Shown in pieces: positions 6,193-13,713 of a stretch of DNA of 19,158 nt. A program made the translations under genes and the position numbers. The DNA is from JBCBKZ01 sp039026975 (lineage in GTDB: Bacteria; Bacteroidota; Bacteroidia; J057). The stretch covers positions 1-19,158 of the forward strand of contig JBCCLI010000086.1 in NCBI GenBank assembly GCA_039026975.1, read 5' to 3'. Below the pieces are notes generated by a model that was given only the letters and a program-made list of their open reading frames with translations, was not told the origin of the DNA and made no database searches. The first letter of the stretch is position 1. Each line of letters begins with the position of its first letter.

Positions 6193-7200
6193 ATGCGAGA
6201 ACCAGCTTTTTTACGTCAAAACAAAGACAAATGGCGTGAATATGAGCAAACCTTGTTTGAAGAAAAAGCCACTACTAAAAAGGTAGATCCAGACCGTCTG
6301 GCTAATCTGTATGTACAACTTACTGATGACTTAGCCTATGCACGTACTTTTTACCCTAAAAGTAAAACGGTCAAATACCTCAATGGACTAGCTGCCAGAA
6401 CCCATTTAGCCATATACAAGAATAAAAAAGAGAAAAAGAACCGCTTTTTTCAGTTTTGGGTAACGGAACTTCCCCTGATACACTGGACGAGTAGGAAATA
6501 TATCTTCTATGCTTTTCTTGTATTTATGACTTCTTACCTGATAGGTCTTGTCTCTACCTTCCAGGATAACGGGTTTGTGAATCTCATCTTAGGAGATAGC
6601 TATGTAAACATGACCATAGAGAATATAGAAAACGGGAAACCTACAGATGTGTATGATTCCAGTCCATCTATCCCTATGTTTTGGTATATCGCTATCAATA
6701 ATATTCGCGTATCCTTTATCACCTTTGTGTATGGTATCTTCTTTTCACTAGGCACTTTCTATCTCTTATTTTCTAATGGGGTGATGGTTGGCGCTTTTCT
6801 CGGCCTTTTTATTACCCGAAATCTCATGTGGGAAGCACTACCTGTAGTTTTTATCCATGGTACACTGGAATTATCCGCCATCGTGATAGCAGGAGCTGCC
6901 GGGATTATGTTGGGACATAGTATTCTCTTTCCAGCCACATTTAGTAGAGCTAAGTCTATACAATATGCCGCTGGAAATGGGATAAAGATTATCATAGGCC
7001 TTGTTCCGGTATTTATCATAGCCGCTCTGCTGGAATCTTTTGTGACCAGACTGGCAGAAATGCCCCTTCTCTTTAAATTTCTCATTATAGGCGTTTCTTT
7101 TTCTTATGTGGCTTGGTATTATTTCGTGTATCCCTACATAGTTGCGAGAAAATTACGATTCCCTGACCTCAGGCTGGTTCCCATTTCCGAACTGGCCTGA
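6193..7200 (+). CDS. SpoIIM (DUF95) family integral membrane protein
   Basis: A 335-aa polytopic protein of the stage II sporulation protein M family. A soluble N-terminal helical region (1-100) is followed by membrane segments near 102-122, 172-193, 195-208, 213-241, 263-283 and 292-314. Family hallmarks are AINNIRVSFITFVYGIFFS at 167-185, SNGVMVGAFLG at 194-204, and HGTLELSAIVIAGAAG at 222-237. In Bacillus SpoIIM works with peptidoglycan hydrolases in the forespore, but nothing here suggests sporulation. In non-spore-formers the family is typically next to MoxR/DUF58 and RDD genes, as here. The ATG at 6193 is preceded by GGGAAG, a plausible ribosome site. It probably acts with the downstream module through the membrane. 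Confidence 0.92.
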   Translation: MREPAFLRQNKDKWREYEQTLFEEKATTKKVDPDRLANLYVQLTDDLAYARTFYPKSKTVKYLNGLAARTHLAIYKNKKEKKNRFFQFWVTELPLIHWTSRKYIFYAFLVFMTSYLIGLVSTFQDNGFVNLILGDSYVNMTIENIENGKPTDVYDSSPSIPMFWYIAINNIRVSFITFVYGIFFSLGTFYLLFSNGVMVGAFLGLFITRNLMWEALPVVFIHGTLELSAIVIAGAAGIMLGHSILFPATFSRAKSIQYAAGNGIKIIIGLVPVFIIAALLESFVTRLAEMPLLFKFLIIGVSFSYVAWYYFVYPYIVARKLRFPDLRLVPISELA

Positions 7201-7242
7201 TAGATAATGATAAGATTGGTAAAAATTTTCCTACACAGGATA

Positions 7243-7273
7243 TTTACCCCCTTGGGGATAAACCCTATATTTG
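7243..7273 (+). promoter_or_regulatory. Promoter of the DUF4129-DUF4350-MoxR-DUF58 operon with embedded inverted repeat
   Basis: TATATTTG at 7266-7273 matches the Bacteroidota -7 consensus TAnnTTTG exactly. TTTA at 7243-7246, 19 bp upstream, is one base from the -33 TTTG. Between the boxes TTTACCCC (7243-7250) and GGGGATAAA (7254-7262) form an inverted repeat with one bulged A, well placed for a repressor or activator. Transcription would start just before the ATG at 7286, giving a very short leader. This argues that the SpoIIM-family gene and the operon can be expressed separately. Confidence 0.5.
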
Positions 7274-7285
7274 GTTTTTAATTTT

Positions 7286-8026
7286 ATGAGAAGACAGCTG
7301 ATTACATGTCACCTTTCCAGGGCGCTCGGAGGCCTTCTCTGTGTCATCTTTGTATGCACTACCAAAGGATATTCCCAAACAGAGTTTCAGGGTTTTGTGA
7401 TAGATACTAGTGAGATAGTCATTAGACATATTCCTGACAGTAGCATCCAGTCCTATCAGGCAGATAAAGCATTGTCCTACTACCTTGAGCCTGCTGAGCT
7501 AAACTTCTGGGATAGGTTTCTGCTCTACATTGAGCAGTTTTTTGATAATAATAGAAGCGGAACCAGTATAGTTCTCAAGATTTTCTTTTACGCGCTAGCA
7601 GTATTGGCTGTAGTAGGAATCGCATTCTTGATTATAAGAGTTGGGCCAGGAAGCATCTGGGCTAAATCCAAAAAGTTTGTGGATGGACCTTCTCTTACAG
7701 AGGAGGAATTACAAGACCTTGATTTTGAAAGCCTGATTCGTGAAGCAGTTAATCAGGAAAACTATAAAAAGGGGGTTAGGCTTCTATATCTGGAGACCCT
7801 AAAAAAGCTAACGGAAAGAGAATGGATCAAGTGGAAACCTGATAAAACTAACTGGGAATATGTAAAAGAGCTGGAGGGGAAGGAGGTCTATCAAGACTTT
7901 AGAGAACTAACCAAACATTACGAATACGTATGGTATGGTGATTTTCCCATAGATCTCCAGCAGTTCCAATTTGTAGAAAATATATTTAGGCACTTTCAGC
8001 TAGGTGTGGAGGGCCTTCCCGTATGA
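7286..8026 (+). CDS. DUF4129 domain membrane protein
   Basis: A 246-aa protein with an N-terminal signal sequence (about 1-30, ending GYSQ), an extracytoplasmic segment of some 65 residues, a membrane helix at about 97-117, and a cytoplasmic DUF4129 domain from about 145. The DUF4129 hallmarks are YKKGVRLLYLETLKKL at 160-175, WIKWKPDKTNWEYVKEL at 180-196 and LTKHYEYVWYGDFPI at 208-222. In other gene sets DUF4129 is the C-terminal tail of membrane transglutaminases coupled to MoxR and DUF58; here it stands alone. A TTG at 7271 extends the frame but lies in the promoter -7 box, so the ATG at 7286 is chosen. The stop overlaps the next start by 4 bp (ATGA), indicating translational coupling. Confidence 0.88.
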   Translation: MRRQLITCHLSRALGGLLCVIFVCTTKGYSQTEFQGFVIDTSEIVIRHIPDSSIQSYQADKALSYYLEPAELNFWDRFLLYIEQFFDNNRSGTSIVLKIFFYALAVLAVVGIAFLIIRVGPGSIWAKSKKFVDGPSLTEEELQDLDFESLIREAVNQENYKKGVRLLYLETLKKLTEREWIKWKPDKTNWEYVKELEGKEVYQDFRELTKHYEYVWYGDFPIDLQQFQFVENIFRHFQLGVEGLPV

Positions 8027-9285
8027 AAAGATCCTCTATCTATTACCTCATCATGGGGCTGATTGTCATTTTATACTTAGTCATCTCTATATCCCTTTCT
8101 GAGAAAAAGATAGACTGGTCCTACTCTTTCTCCGGAAAAGATAAAATCCCTTTTGGTTCCTTTGTGCTCAAGGAAGAGCTAGATATACTATTTCCTGAGG
8201 CAGAGATTCTACAAACAGAAGTAAGGGTCTACAATACCCTAGCGTATGATACCGTAGTACCGTATTACGAAAAACACTGTGCCTATCTACTAATCAATTC
8301 TGAACTTTCACTAGATCATACAGATATTCAGGAGCTCCTGTACTTTGTTTCCCTGGGGAATGATGCATTTCTAGTAGGGGATGCTATTCCTTCAGAACTA
8401 TTAGACACTTTAAGATTAACTATCAATCCTGCAAATATCTTGGCTTATAGTAGTATGATCCCAGGAGATAGCCTAAGTAGGGAAGATACCCTTAATGCTA
8501 AATTTCTGAATCCTAATTTAGCGCAGCAGAAAGGCTACTATTTTAATGCATGGGAATTAGGACGTTCTCTCAAACTGTATGAGGAAACGGAAACAGACCT
8601 TATTCCGGTGGCCGTCAGCGTAAATAACCTTGATAGTGTAAATATGGTCAGGGTAGATGTAGGTGAAGGAAATATTTTTATTTGTACCTCTCCGCTTGCC
8701 TTTACTAACTACTATATGCTGTCAGGCCCCAACCTAGGCTTTGTCCAAACAGCCCTTTCTCATCTCTCAGAGGATACGGAGGTCATCGTGTGGGATGAAT
8801 ACTACAAAGCAAAAAATTTAGCTAGGATTTCTGCTCAGGATAATTCTTTGCGCTATATCCTCAGCCAGCCAGGGCTTAGGTGGGCTTTCTGGATTACCAT
8901 CCTAATGGGACTACTCTTTGCCTTGTTTGAGGTGAAAAGAAAGCAGCGTATGGTTCCCATTATCTCCCCTCTCCCAAATTCTACGCTGGATTTTACGGAA
9001 ACCATAGGGAGACTATACTACCAGAACAGCACCCATAAAGAGCTGTGTGATAAGAAAATAAAACTGTGGCTTTCCTATGTATATCATAAATACGGCCTAG
9101 AGGTATCAGAACTGGAAGATAATTTTACGGTAAAGCTATCTGGCAAAACGGGAATCCCTCTCATGACCATAAAAAATCTTGTTTTTCTGATCAAAAGAAT
9201 AGGACGGCAAACGTCCATTTCTGAAAATGAATTCACAGAACTTAACAATAGCCTGAATACCTTCTACCAAGAAGTACAAGTGTAA
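8023..9285 (+). CDS. DUF4350 domain membrane protein
   Basis: A 420-aa protein with two membrane helices, 8-24 and 286-303, enclosing an extracytoplasmic domain of about 260 residues, with a cytoplasmic tail after about 305. The outer part fits DUF4350: a start IPFGSFVLKEELDILFP at 42-58, a middle strand region with FLVGDAIPSE, and VIVWDEYYK at 254-262 before the second helix. The tail has the recurring motif set RMVPII...TLDFTETIGRLYYQ at 309-334. The biochemical role is unknown. In family context it accompanies MoxR and DUF58 genes. It overlaps the DUF4129 gene by 4 bp and lies 23 bp before moxR, so co-translation and a shared complex are likely. Confidence 0.85.
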   Translation: MKRSSIYYLIMGLIVILYLVISISLSEKKIDWSYSFSGKDKIPFGSFVLKEELDILFPEAEILQTEVRVYNTLAYDTVVPYYEKHCAYLLINSELSLDHTDIQELLYFVSLGNDAFLVGDAIPSELLDTLRLTINPANILAYSSMIPGDSLSREDTLNAKFLNPNLAQQKGYYFNAWELGRSLKLYEETETDLIPVAVSVNNLDSVNMVRVDVGEGNIFICTSPLAFTNYYMLSGPNLGFVQTALSHLSEDTEVIVWDEYYKAKNLARISAQDNSLRYILSQPGLRWAFWITILMGLLFALFEVKRKQRMVPIISPLPNSTLDFTETIGRLYYQNSTHKELCDKKIKLWLSYVYHKYGLEVSELEDNFTVKLSGKTGIPLMTIKNLVFLIKRIGRQTSISENEFTELNNSLNTFYQEVQV

Positions 9286-9308
9286 ATGAAAACCAATTCC
9301 TAGATCCT

Positions 9309-10313
9309 ATGTCTGAACTTGATCAAACAACGGCACCTGATGAACCTCTTTTTACCTCCAGAATAGATCTGGCCCCCTTCCAACAGACCGTTCAAAAAAT
9401 TACTGAAGAAATTAAACGAGTCATCATTGGACAGAATGAAACCGTAGAGTTATTGCTTATATCTATACTGGCTAATGGACACGTTTTGCTAGAGGGTGTG
9501 CCAGGGGTTGCAAAAACCATGTTAGCTAAGTCGTTAGCCAAGGCCTTACAAATAGGATTTTCCAGAATACAGTTTACGCCAGATCTCATGCCTTCAGATG
9601 TATTGGGAACCAGTATCTTTAACCCTAATACTACTAAGTTTGAGTTCAAGGAAGGCCCCATTTTTTCGCAGCTCATTCTGATAGATGAGATTAATAGAGC
9701 ACCAGCTAAAACCCAGGCAGCCCTTTTTGAAGTGATGGAGGAACGCCAAATCACCATAGATGGCAAGCGCCACCTCATGAAAGCCCCTTTCATTGTGGTA
9801 GCTACCCAAAACCCGGTAGAACAGGAAGGTACCTACCGCCTACCAGAAGCCCAGCTAGACAGGTTCCTTTTCAAATTAGAGATGGGATATCCAGAAGTAG
9901 AACACGAGATAGATATGTTAGCTAGTTTTCATGAGAGGAAGGGAGCAGATCCCCTGGAAGCTATCAAGAGTGTGATCAGCGGACAAGAAATAGCTGATGC
10001 GCAGGATACCATCAACCACATCCACTTAGATAAAAATCTGATGCAGTACATAGTCCAGATAGTTACTAATACACGGGTAAATAAGGACATCTTCCTAGGT
10101 GCCTCTCCCAGGGCCTCCCTCAACATCATGCATGCGGCTAAAGCGGCAGCGGCCATGTCTGGAAGAGACTTTGTCACACCAGAAGATATACAGCTGGTCA
10201 GTATACATGTACTTAAGCACAGAATCATTCTTACGCCAGAAAAGGAAATGGAAGGGGTAAGTGCGCAAGATGTCATTAAAAAGATGATAGGAAATATAGA
10301 AGTACCTAGATAG
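9309..10313 (+). CDS. MoxR family AAA+ ATPase
   Basis: A 334-aa cytosolic ATPase of the MoxR/RavA class. Walker A is GVPGVAKT at 63-70, Walker B LILIDEINR at 122-130, sensor 1 ATQNP at 165-169, the Arg-finger region RLPEAQLDRF at 177-186 and sensor 2 GASPRA at 264-269. A helical lid follows. MoxR ATPases act as metal-insertion or protein-remodelling chaperones, usually with a vWA-domain partner encoded next door. The partner here is the DUF58 protein 9 bp downstream. The MoxR subfamily cannot be fixed without a tree. The client is unknown, and the surrounding membrane proteins suggest an envelope target. Confidence 0.95.
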   Translation: MSELDQTTAPDEPLFTSRIDLAPFQQTVQKITEEIKRVIIGQNETVELLLISILANGHVLLEGVPGVAKTMLAKSLAKALQIGFSRIQFTPDLMPSDVLGTSIFNPNTTKFEFKEGPIFSQLILIDEINRAPAKTQAALFEVMEERQITIDGKRHLMKAPFIVVATQNPVEQEGTYRLPEAQLDRFLFKLEMGYPEVEHEIDMLASFHERKGADPLEAIKSVISGQEIADAQDTINHIHLDKNLMQYIVQIVTNTRVNKDIFLGASPRASLNIMHAAKAAAAMSGRDFVTPEDIQLVSIHVLKHRIILTPEKEMEGVSAQDVIKKMIGNIEVPR

Positions 10314-10322
10314 CAGATACAC

Positions 10323-11657
10323 ATGAAAGCCTTCTTCAGATCACTATTTATTCACCCCAGGTTTTTCCTGATAGGAGGAAGTCTGGTAGGCTTATTTATT
10401 ATTTCTTATTTATTCTCCTTCCTCTTTCCTGTAGTAGTGGTAGGTACCTTGGGGTTTATACTCATTTTCCTTCTGGACCTTTGGATGCTCTACCGCTTCC
10501 CCCAAGCTGTAACAGGTAGCAGAGTATTAACAGAGAAATTCTCTAATGGAGACCCCAATCCTGTAGAGATTCACTTGGCTAACTTATACCCTCATAATGT
10601 CTACCTAAGCGTTAAAGATGAAATCCCCTTCCAGTTTCAAATCAGAGACCAGGACATTAGCGTCATCCTTCCTCCCGGCCAGCAGGAAATCATCAGGTAT
10701 GAGTTAACCCCAGTAGCTAGGGGAGAATATCACTTTGGGGTAATTAATGTTTTTGTGGCCAGCCCCTTAAAAATGATCAAAAGAAGGTATCAGCTGGGAG
10801 AACCAGACATGGTCCCTACCTACCCCTCCTTTGTACAAATGCGGAAATACCAACTTGTGGCTATTTCTAATAGACTAACGATGGATGGTATTAAGAAAAT
10901 TCGTCGATTAGGTAACTCCTCCGAATTTGAACAGATCAAAGACTACGTAAGAGGGGATGACTACAGAACCATTAATTGGAAAGCAACAGCCAGGACAGGG
11001 AAACTGATGGTCAATCAGTTTACAGATGAAAAGGCGCAGAATATTTACTGCCTGATAGATAAAAGTCGCGGCATGAAAATGCCTTTTCAGGGAATGACCC
11101 TGCTAGATTATGCCATCAATGCCTCATTAGTCCTTATCAACATAGCTATCCGTAAGAGTGATAAGGGAGGCTTAGTAACCTTTGCCAACAAAATTCATTC
11201 TTATCTACCTGCTAGTAAAAAGGCAACTCACATCCAGAAAGTAATGGAAGTTCTTTATAATCAGGAAACTCGCTTTCTGGAGTCAGACTACCACAGGTTA
11301 TACGCCTTTACTAAAAGAAGTATTTCGCACAGGAGCTTGCTGGTACTGTTTACCAATTTTGAGACCCTAAATGCCATGCGCAGGCAGCTTCCTTACCTAA
11401 AGATGCTAGCCAAAAACCACTTACTACTTGTAGTCTTCTTTGAAAATACGGAGTTAAGAGAATTACTCAGCAGCGCCCCTCAAAACATTGAGGATATGTA
11501 CATTAAAACCATAGGAGAGGGCTTTTCATTTGAGAAAAGACAGATAGTCAAAGAATTAGAGACTCACGGAATAGCTTCTATCCTCACCCCCCCGGAGAAT
11601 CTCACCATTAATTCTGTGAATAAATACCTGGAAATTAAGGCCAGAGGCATGATTTAA
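10323..11657 (+). CDS. DUF58 (vWA-like) membrane protein, MoxR partner
   Basis: A 444-aa protein with two membrane helices near 13-33 and 36-53, then a beta-rich domain (about 65-175) and a DUF58/vWA-like domain. The DUF58 core GNSSEFEQIKDYVRGDDYRTINWKATARTGKLMV at 197-230 is classic. The following strand IYCLIDKSRGMKMP has D246, S248 and then G250 where a canonical MIDAS (DxSxS) has Ser, so metal binding may be weak or altered. LDYAINASLVLINIAIRKSDKGGLVTF at 261-287 fits the family. It is the last gene of the operon; a 69-nt gap with a hairpin at 11670-11692 follows the stop. It is expected to dock the MoxR hexamer at the membrane. Confidence 0.92.
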   Translation: MKAFFRSLFIHPRFFLIGGSLVGLFIISYLFSFLFPVVVVGTLGFILIFLLDLWMLYRFPQAVTGSRVLTEKFSNGDPNPVEIHLANLYPHNVYLSVKDEIPFQFQIRDQDISVILPPGQQEIIRYELTPVARGEYHFGVINVFVASPLKMIKRRYQLGEPDMVPTYPSFVQMRKYQLVAISNRLTMDGIKKIRRLGNSSEFEQIKDYVRGDDYRTINWKATARTGKLMVNQFTDEKAQNIYCLIDKSRGMKMPFQGMTLLDYAINASLVLINIAIRKSDKGGLVTFANKIHSYLPASKKATHIQKVMEVLYNQETRFLESDYHRLYAFTKRSISHRSLLVLFTNFETLNAMRRQLPYLKMLAKNHLLLVVFFENTELRELLSSAPQNIEDMYIKTIGEGFSFEKRQIVKELETHGIASILTPPENLTINSVNKYLEIKARGMI

Positions 11658-11669
11658 AGGGAAAGTAAC

Positions 11670-11692
11670 TGGAATGTAGAAATAACATTCCA
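11670..11692 (+). terminator. Hairpin after the DUF58 gene
   Basis: TGGAATGT and ACATTCCA form a perfect 8-bp stem with a 7-nt loop, starting 12 bp after the DUF58 stop. No T-run follows (CATCCTACC...), so it is not a canonical intrinsic terminator. It may mark the operon 3' end or protect the mRNA ahead of the surE promoter. Confidence 0.4.
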
Positions 11693-11710
11693 TCCTACCT
11701 ACTAAGTCCT

Positions 11711-11718
11711 TACATTTG
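11711..11718 (+). promoter_or_regulatory. Putative surE-lpxB promoter, -7 box
   Basis: TACATTTG matches the TAnnTTTG consensus exactly and lies 33 bp before the surE ATG. No good -33 TTTG is visible at the right distance. Together with the hairpin upstream it supports a separate transcription unit beginning at surE. Confidence 0.4.
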
Positions 11719-11751
11719 TGGCTTACTTTACACAAGAACGAGAATATACAT

Positions 11752-12528
11752 ATGCCCAGTATCCTGATAAGCAATGATGATGGTATACACGCCCCTGGTA
11801 TCCAAGCCTTAATAGAAGTGGCAGTATCATTTGGAGATGTAACTGTGGTAGCTCCTAACAGCCCGCAGAGTGGAATGGGTCATGCTATCAGCATAGGAAA
11901 ACCCCTACGGGTATATAAAGAACAACTGGAAGCTGAATTAACGGGCTTTGCTGTAAGTGGTACCCCTGCGGACTGTGTAAAGCTGGCTACTGGGGTCATC
12001 ATGGACCATAAACCAGATCTCATCCTCTCAGGAATCAACCATGGAGCTAATTCTTCAGTATCTAGCATTTACTCAGGGACTTTATCCGCAGCTAGAGAAG
12101 GAGCCATTCAGGGAATTCCTTCTATTGGATTTTCACTCTGCCACTTTGACCATAATGGGGATATGACCACTGCTAAAGAGGTAGTGAGAGCTATCGTAGC
12201 AGAAGCATTTTCCCACCCACTTACCCCAGGACATCTTCTCAATGTAAATATCCCATATGTCTCCTCAGAGCAACTAAAAGGGATAAAAGTAACTCGTCAA
12301 GCCATGGGTAGATGGGTAGAAGAATTTGATGAGCGTACAGACCCTTATGGTCGAAAATATTACTGGCTTACCGGAAACTTTGACCTACAGGATAAGGGAG
12401 AAGATACAGATGAGTATGCCTTGCGTAACGGCTATGTTTCTGTAACGCCTATGATGCATGACATGACTTCCCATGAAGACCTAAGTAGACTAAATAACTG
12501 GAACTTTACCCTAGCGCCTCAATCCTAA
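11752..12528 (+). CDS. surE: 5'/3'-nucleotidase SurE
   Basis: SurE is a divalent-metal survival phosphatase that hydrolyses nucleoside monophosphates and some other phosphates in the cytosol. From the ATG at 11752 it is 258 aa, the usual size. The N-terminus MPSILISNDDGIHAPGI carries metal ligands D9 and D10; NSPQSGMGH gives S40; PADCVKL near 72-78 and SGINHGANSSVSSIYSGT at 93-110 give N96 and the phosphate-binding loop. An in-frame TTG at 11716 would add 12 residues but overlaps the -7 box, so it is rejected. The gene is 6 bp before lpxB, a pairing seen often in Bacteroidota. Confidence 0.96.
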   Translation: MPSILISNDDGIHAPGIQALIEVAVSFGDVTVVAPNSPQSGMGHAISIGKPLRVYKEQLEAELTGFAVSGTPADCVKLATGVIMDHKPDLILSGINHGANSSVSSIYSGTLSAAREGAIQGIPSIGFSLCHFDHNGDMTTAKEVVRAIVAEAFSHPLTPGHLLNVNIPYVSSEQLKGIKVTRQAMGRWVEEFDERTDPYGRKYYWLTGNFDLQDKGEDTDEYALRNGYVSVTPMMHDMTSHEDLSRLNNWNFTLAPQS

Positions 12529-12534
12529 CTAGCC

Positions 12535-13644
12535 ATGAAGTTATTTATCATTGCAGGAGAGGATTCTGGGGATTTACACGCCAGCAACCTTATTAAAGCC
12601 CTCCAGCAGAAGCATCCTGCTCTAGCAGTTAGAGGCGTAGGGGGAGATAAAATGGCTGAGCAGCAAACTAGCCTAATTGCACACATTAAGGACATTAACT
12701 TCATGGGATTTTGGGAAATACTTAAGAATCTAAGTACCATCCGCAGGCTATTTCGTACGGTAAAAAATGATATACTTAGCTGGGAACCAGATGCAGTGGT
12801 CTTAGTAGATTATCCCGGCTTTAACCTGAGAATGACCAAGTTTATTAAAGCGCTAGGCATCCCCGTCATATTTTATATATCTCCCCAGTTATGGGCATGG
12901 AAAAAGGGTAGGGTAAAAACCATTAAGCGATTCGTGGATAGAATGATGGTTATTCTCCCCTTTGAGAAAGATTTTTATGCAAAAGAAGGAGTAGAAGTGG
13001 ACTTTGTGGGCCATCCCTTGCTAGATGTAATTGAAGAATCTCCTGATGTCCCTATCAGTAAGCCTATAGTAGCGCTTCTACCCGGTAGTAGGAAGCAGGA
13101 AATTAAACGGATGCTTCCCGTCATGCTGGAACTGCCTAAAAAGTTTCCCGCTTACGAGTTTGTAATTGCAGCCGCGCCTAGCCAAGACGAGTCTTTCTAC
13201 CGAGATTTAATGGGGCAAACCACCATAAAACTGATTAAGGACCAGACATATGACCTCCTGCATCAGGCTTCTTATGCACTGGTAACTTCTGGAACAGCTA
13301 CCCTGGAAACAGGCCTTCATAAAGTACCTCAGATAGTATGTTATGCAGGTTCTCCTATTTCCTATGCCATTGGGAAACGTGTAATTCAGGTCAAGTACAT
13401 CAGCCTTGTTAACTTGATCTTAGATAAACCCTTAGTGGCAGAACTGATTCAACATGAGTTTACGCCTGCAAGGCTGGAGGAAGAGCTAACCTCTCTTATG
13501 GAAAACACTGAGACAGCCCGTGTTCTTGAAGGATATGAACATCTGAAAACCAAGTTAGGTAATAAAGGCGCTTCTGCCAGAGCAGCAGAAATAGTCAGTA
13601 ATTTTTTAGTGAATCAATCATCCATGAAGCCCATTTCATCCTAA
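12535..13644 (+). CDS. lpxB: Lipid-A-disaccharide synthase
   Basis: LpxB joins UDP-2,3-diacylglucosamine and lipid X to give the lipid A disaccharide 1-phosphate at the inner face of the cytoplasmic membrane. It is a GT-B glycosyltransferase (GT19). At 369 aa it is close to the usual length. Motifs include AGEDSGDLHASNL at 7-19, GVGGDKM at 34-40, VLVDYPGFNLRM near 89-100, YISPQLWAWKKGR at 114-126, VGHPLLD at 158-164, LLPGSRKQEI at 181-190, TSGTATLETGL at 251-261 and LVNLIL near 291-296. It shows the window comes from an organism that makes lipid A. It is probably co-transcribed with surE. Confidence 0.97.
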   Translation: MKLFIIAGEDSGDLHASNLIKALQQKHPALAVRGVGGDKMAEQQTSLIAHIKDINFMGFWEILKNLSTIRRLFRTVKNDILSWEPDAVVLVDYPGFNLRMTKFIKALGIPVIFYISPQLWAWKKGRVKTIKRFVDRMMVILPFEKDFYAKEGVEVDFVGHPLLDVIEESPDVPISKPIVALLPGSRKQEIKRMLPVMLELPKKFPAYEFVIAAAPSQDESFYRDLMGQTTIKLIKDQTYDLLHQASYALVTSGTATLETGLHKVPQIVCYAGSPISYAIGKRVIQVKYISLVNLILDKPLVAELIQHEFTPARLEEELTSLMENTETARVLEGYEHLKTKLGNKGASARAAEIVSNFLVNQSSMKPISS

Positions 13645-13654
13645 TATGACACTC

Positions 13655-13693
13655 GGTAGGGAGCATATTCTACCTAGTAGGATAAGGCCTACC
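13655..13693 (+). promoter_or_regulatory. Four-arm inverted-repeat region with alternative pairings after lpxB
   Basis: Arms GGTAGG (13655), CTACC (13670), GTAGG (13677) and CCTACC (ending 13693) can pair as two side-by-side hairpins (1:2 and 3:4) or as a nested structure (1:4 and 2:3). This is the layout of an attenuator or of a recombination/replication-sensitive site. No T-run follows and no short leader peptide is evident. It sits between lpxB and the propeller lipoprotein gene. Confidence 0.35.
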
Positions 13694-13713
13694 ACACTAT
13701 AGAACCAGTTATC

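Noticed and set aside
6193..7200. Evidence for sporulation from the SpoIIM-family gene
   Set aside because: The family is widespread in non-spore-formers and no other sporulation gene is present; lpxB shows a lipid A-making (Gram-negative type) envelope.
7271..7285. TTG start for the DUF4129 gene
   Set aside because: This codon lies within the TATATTTG promoter box; the ATG at 7286 gives a normal signal peptide.
9392..9793. 133-aa minus-strand open frame inside moxR
   Set aside because: It is the reverse reading of a strongly conserved AAA+ gene with no recognisable protein features. The same holds for 9929-10324 and 17412-17813.
11716..11751. TTG start for surE adding 12 residues
   Set aside because: SurE proteins begin just before the ILISNDDG motif, and the TTG overlaps a -7 box.
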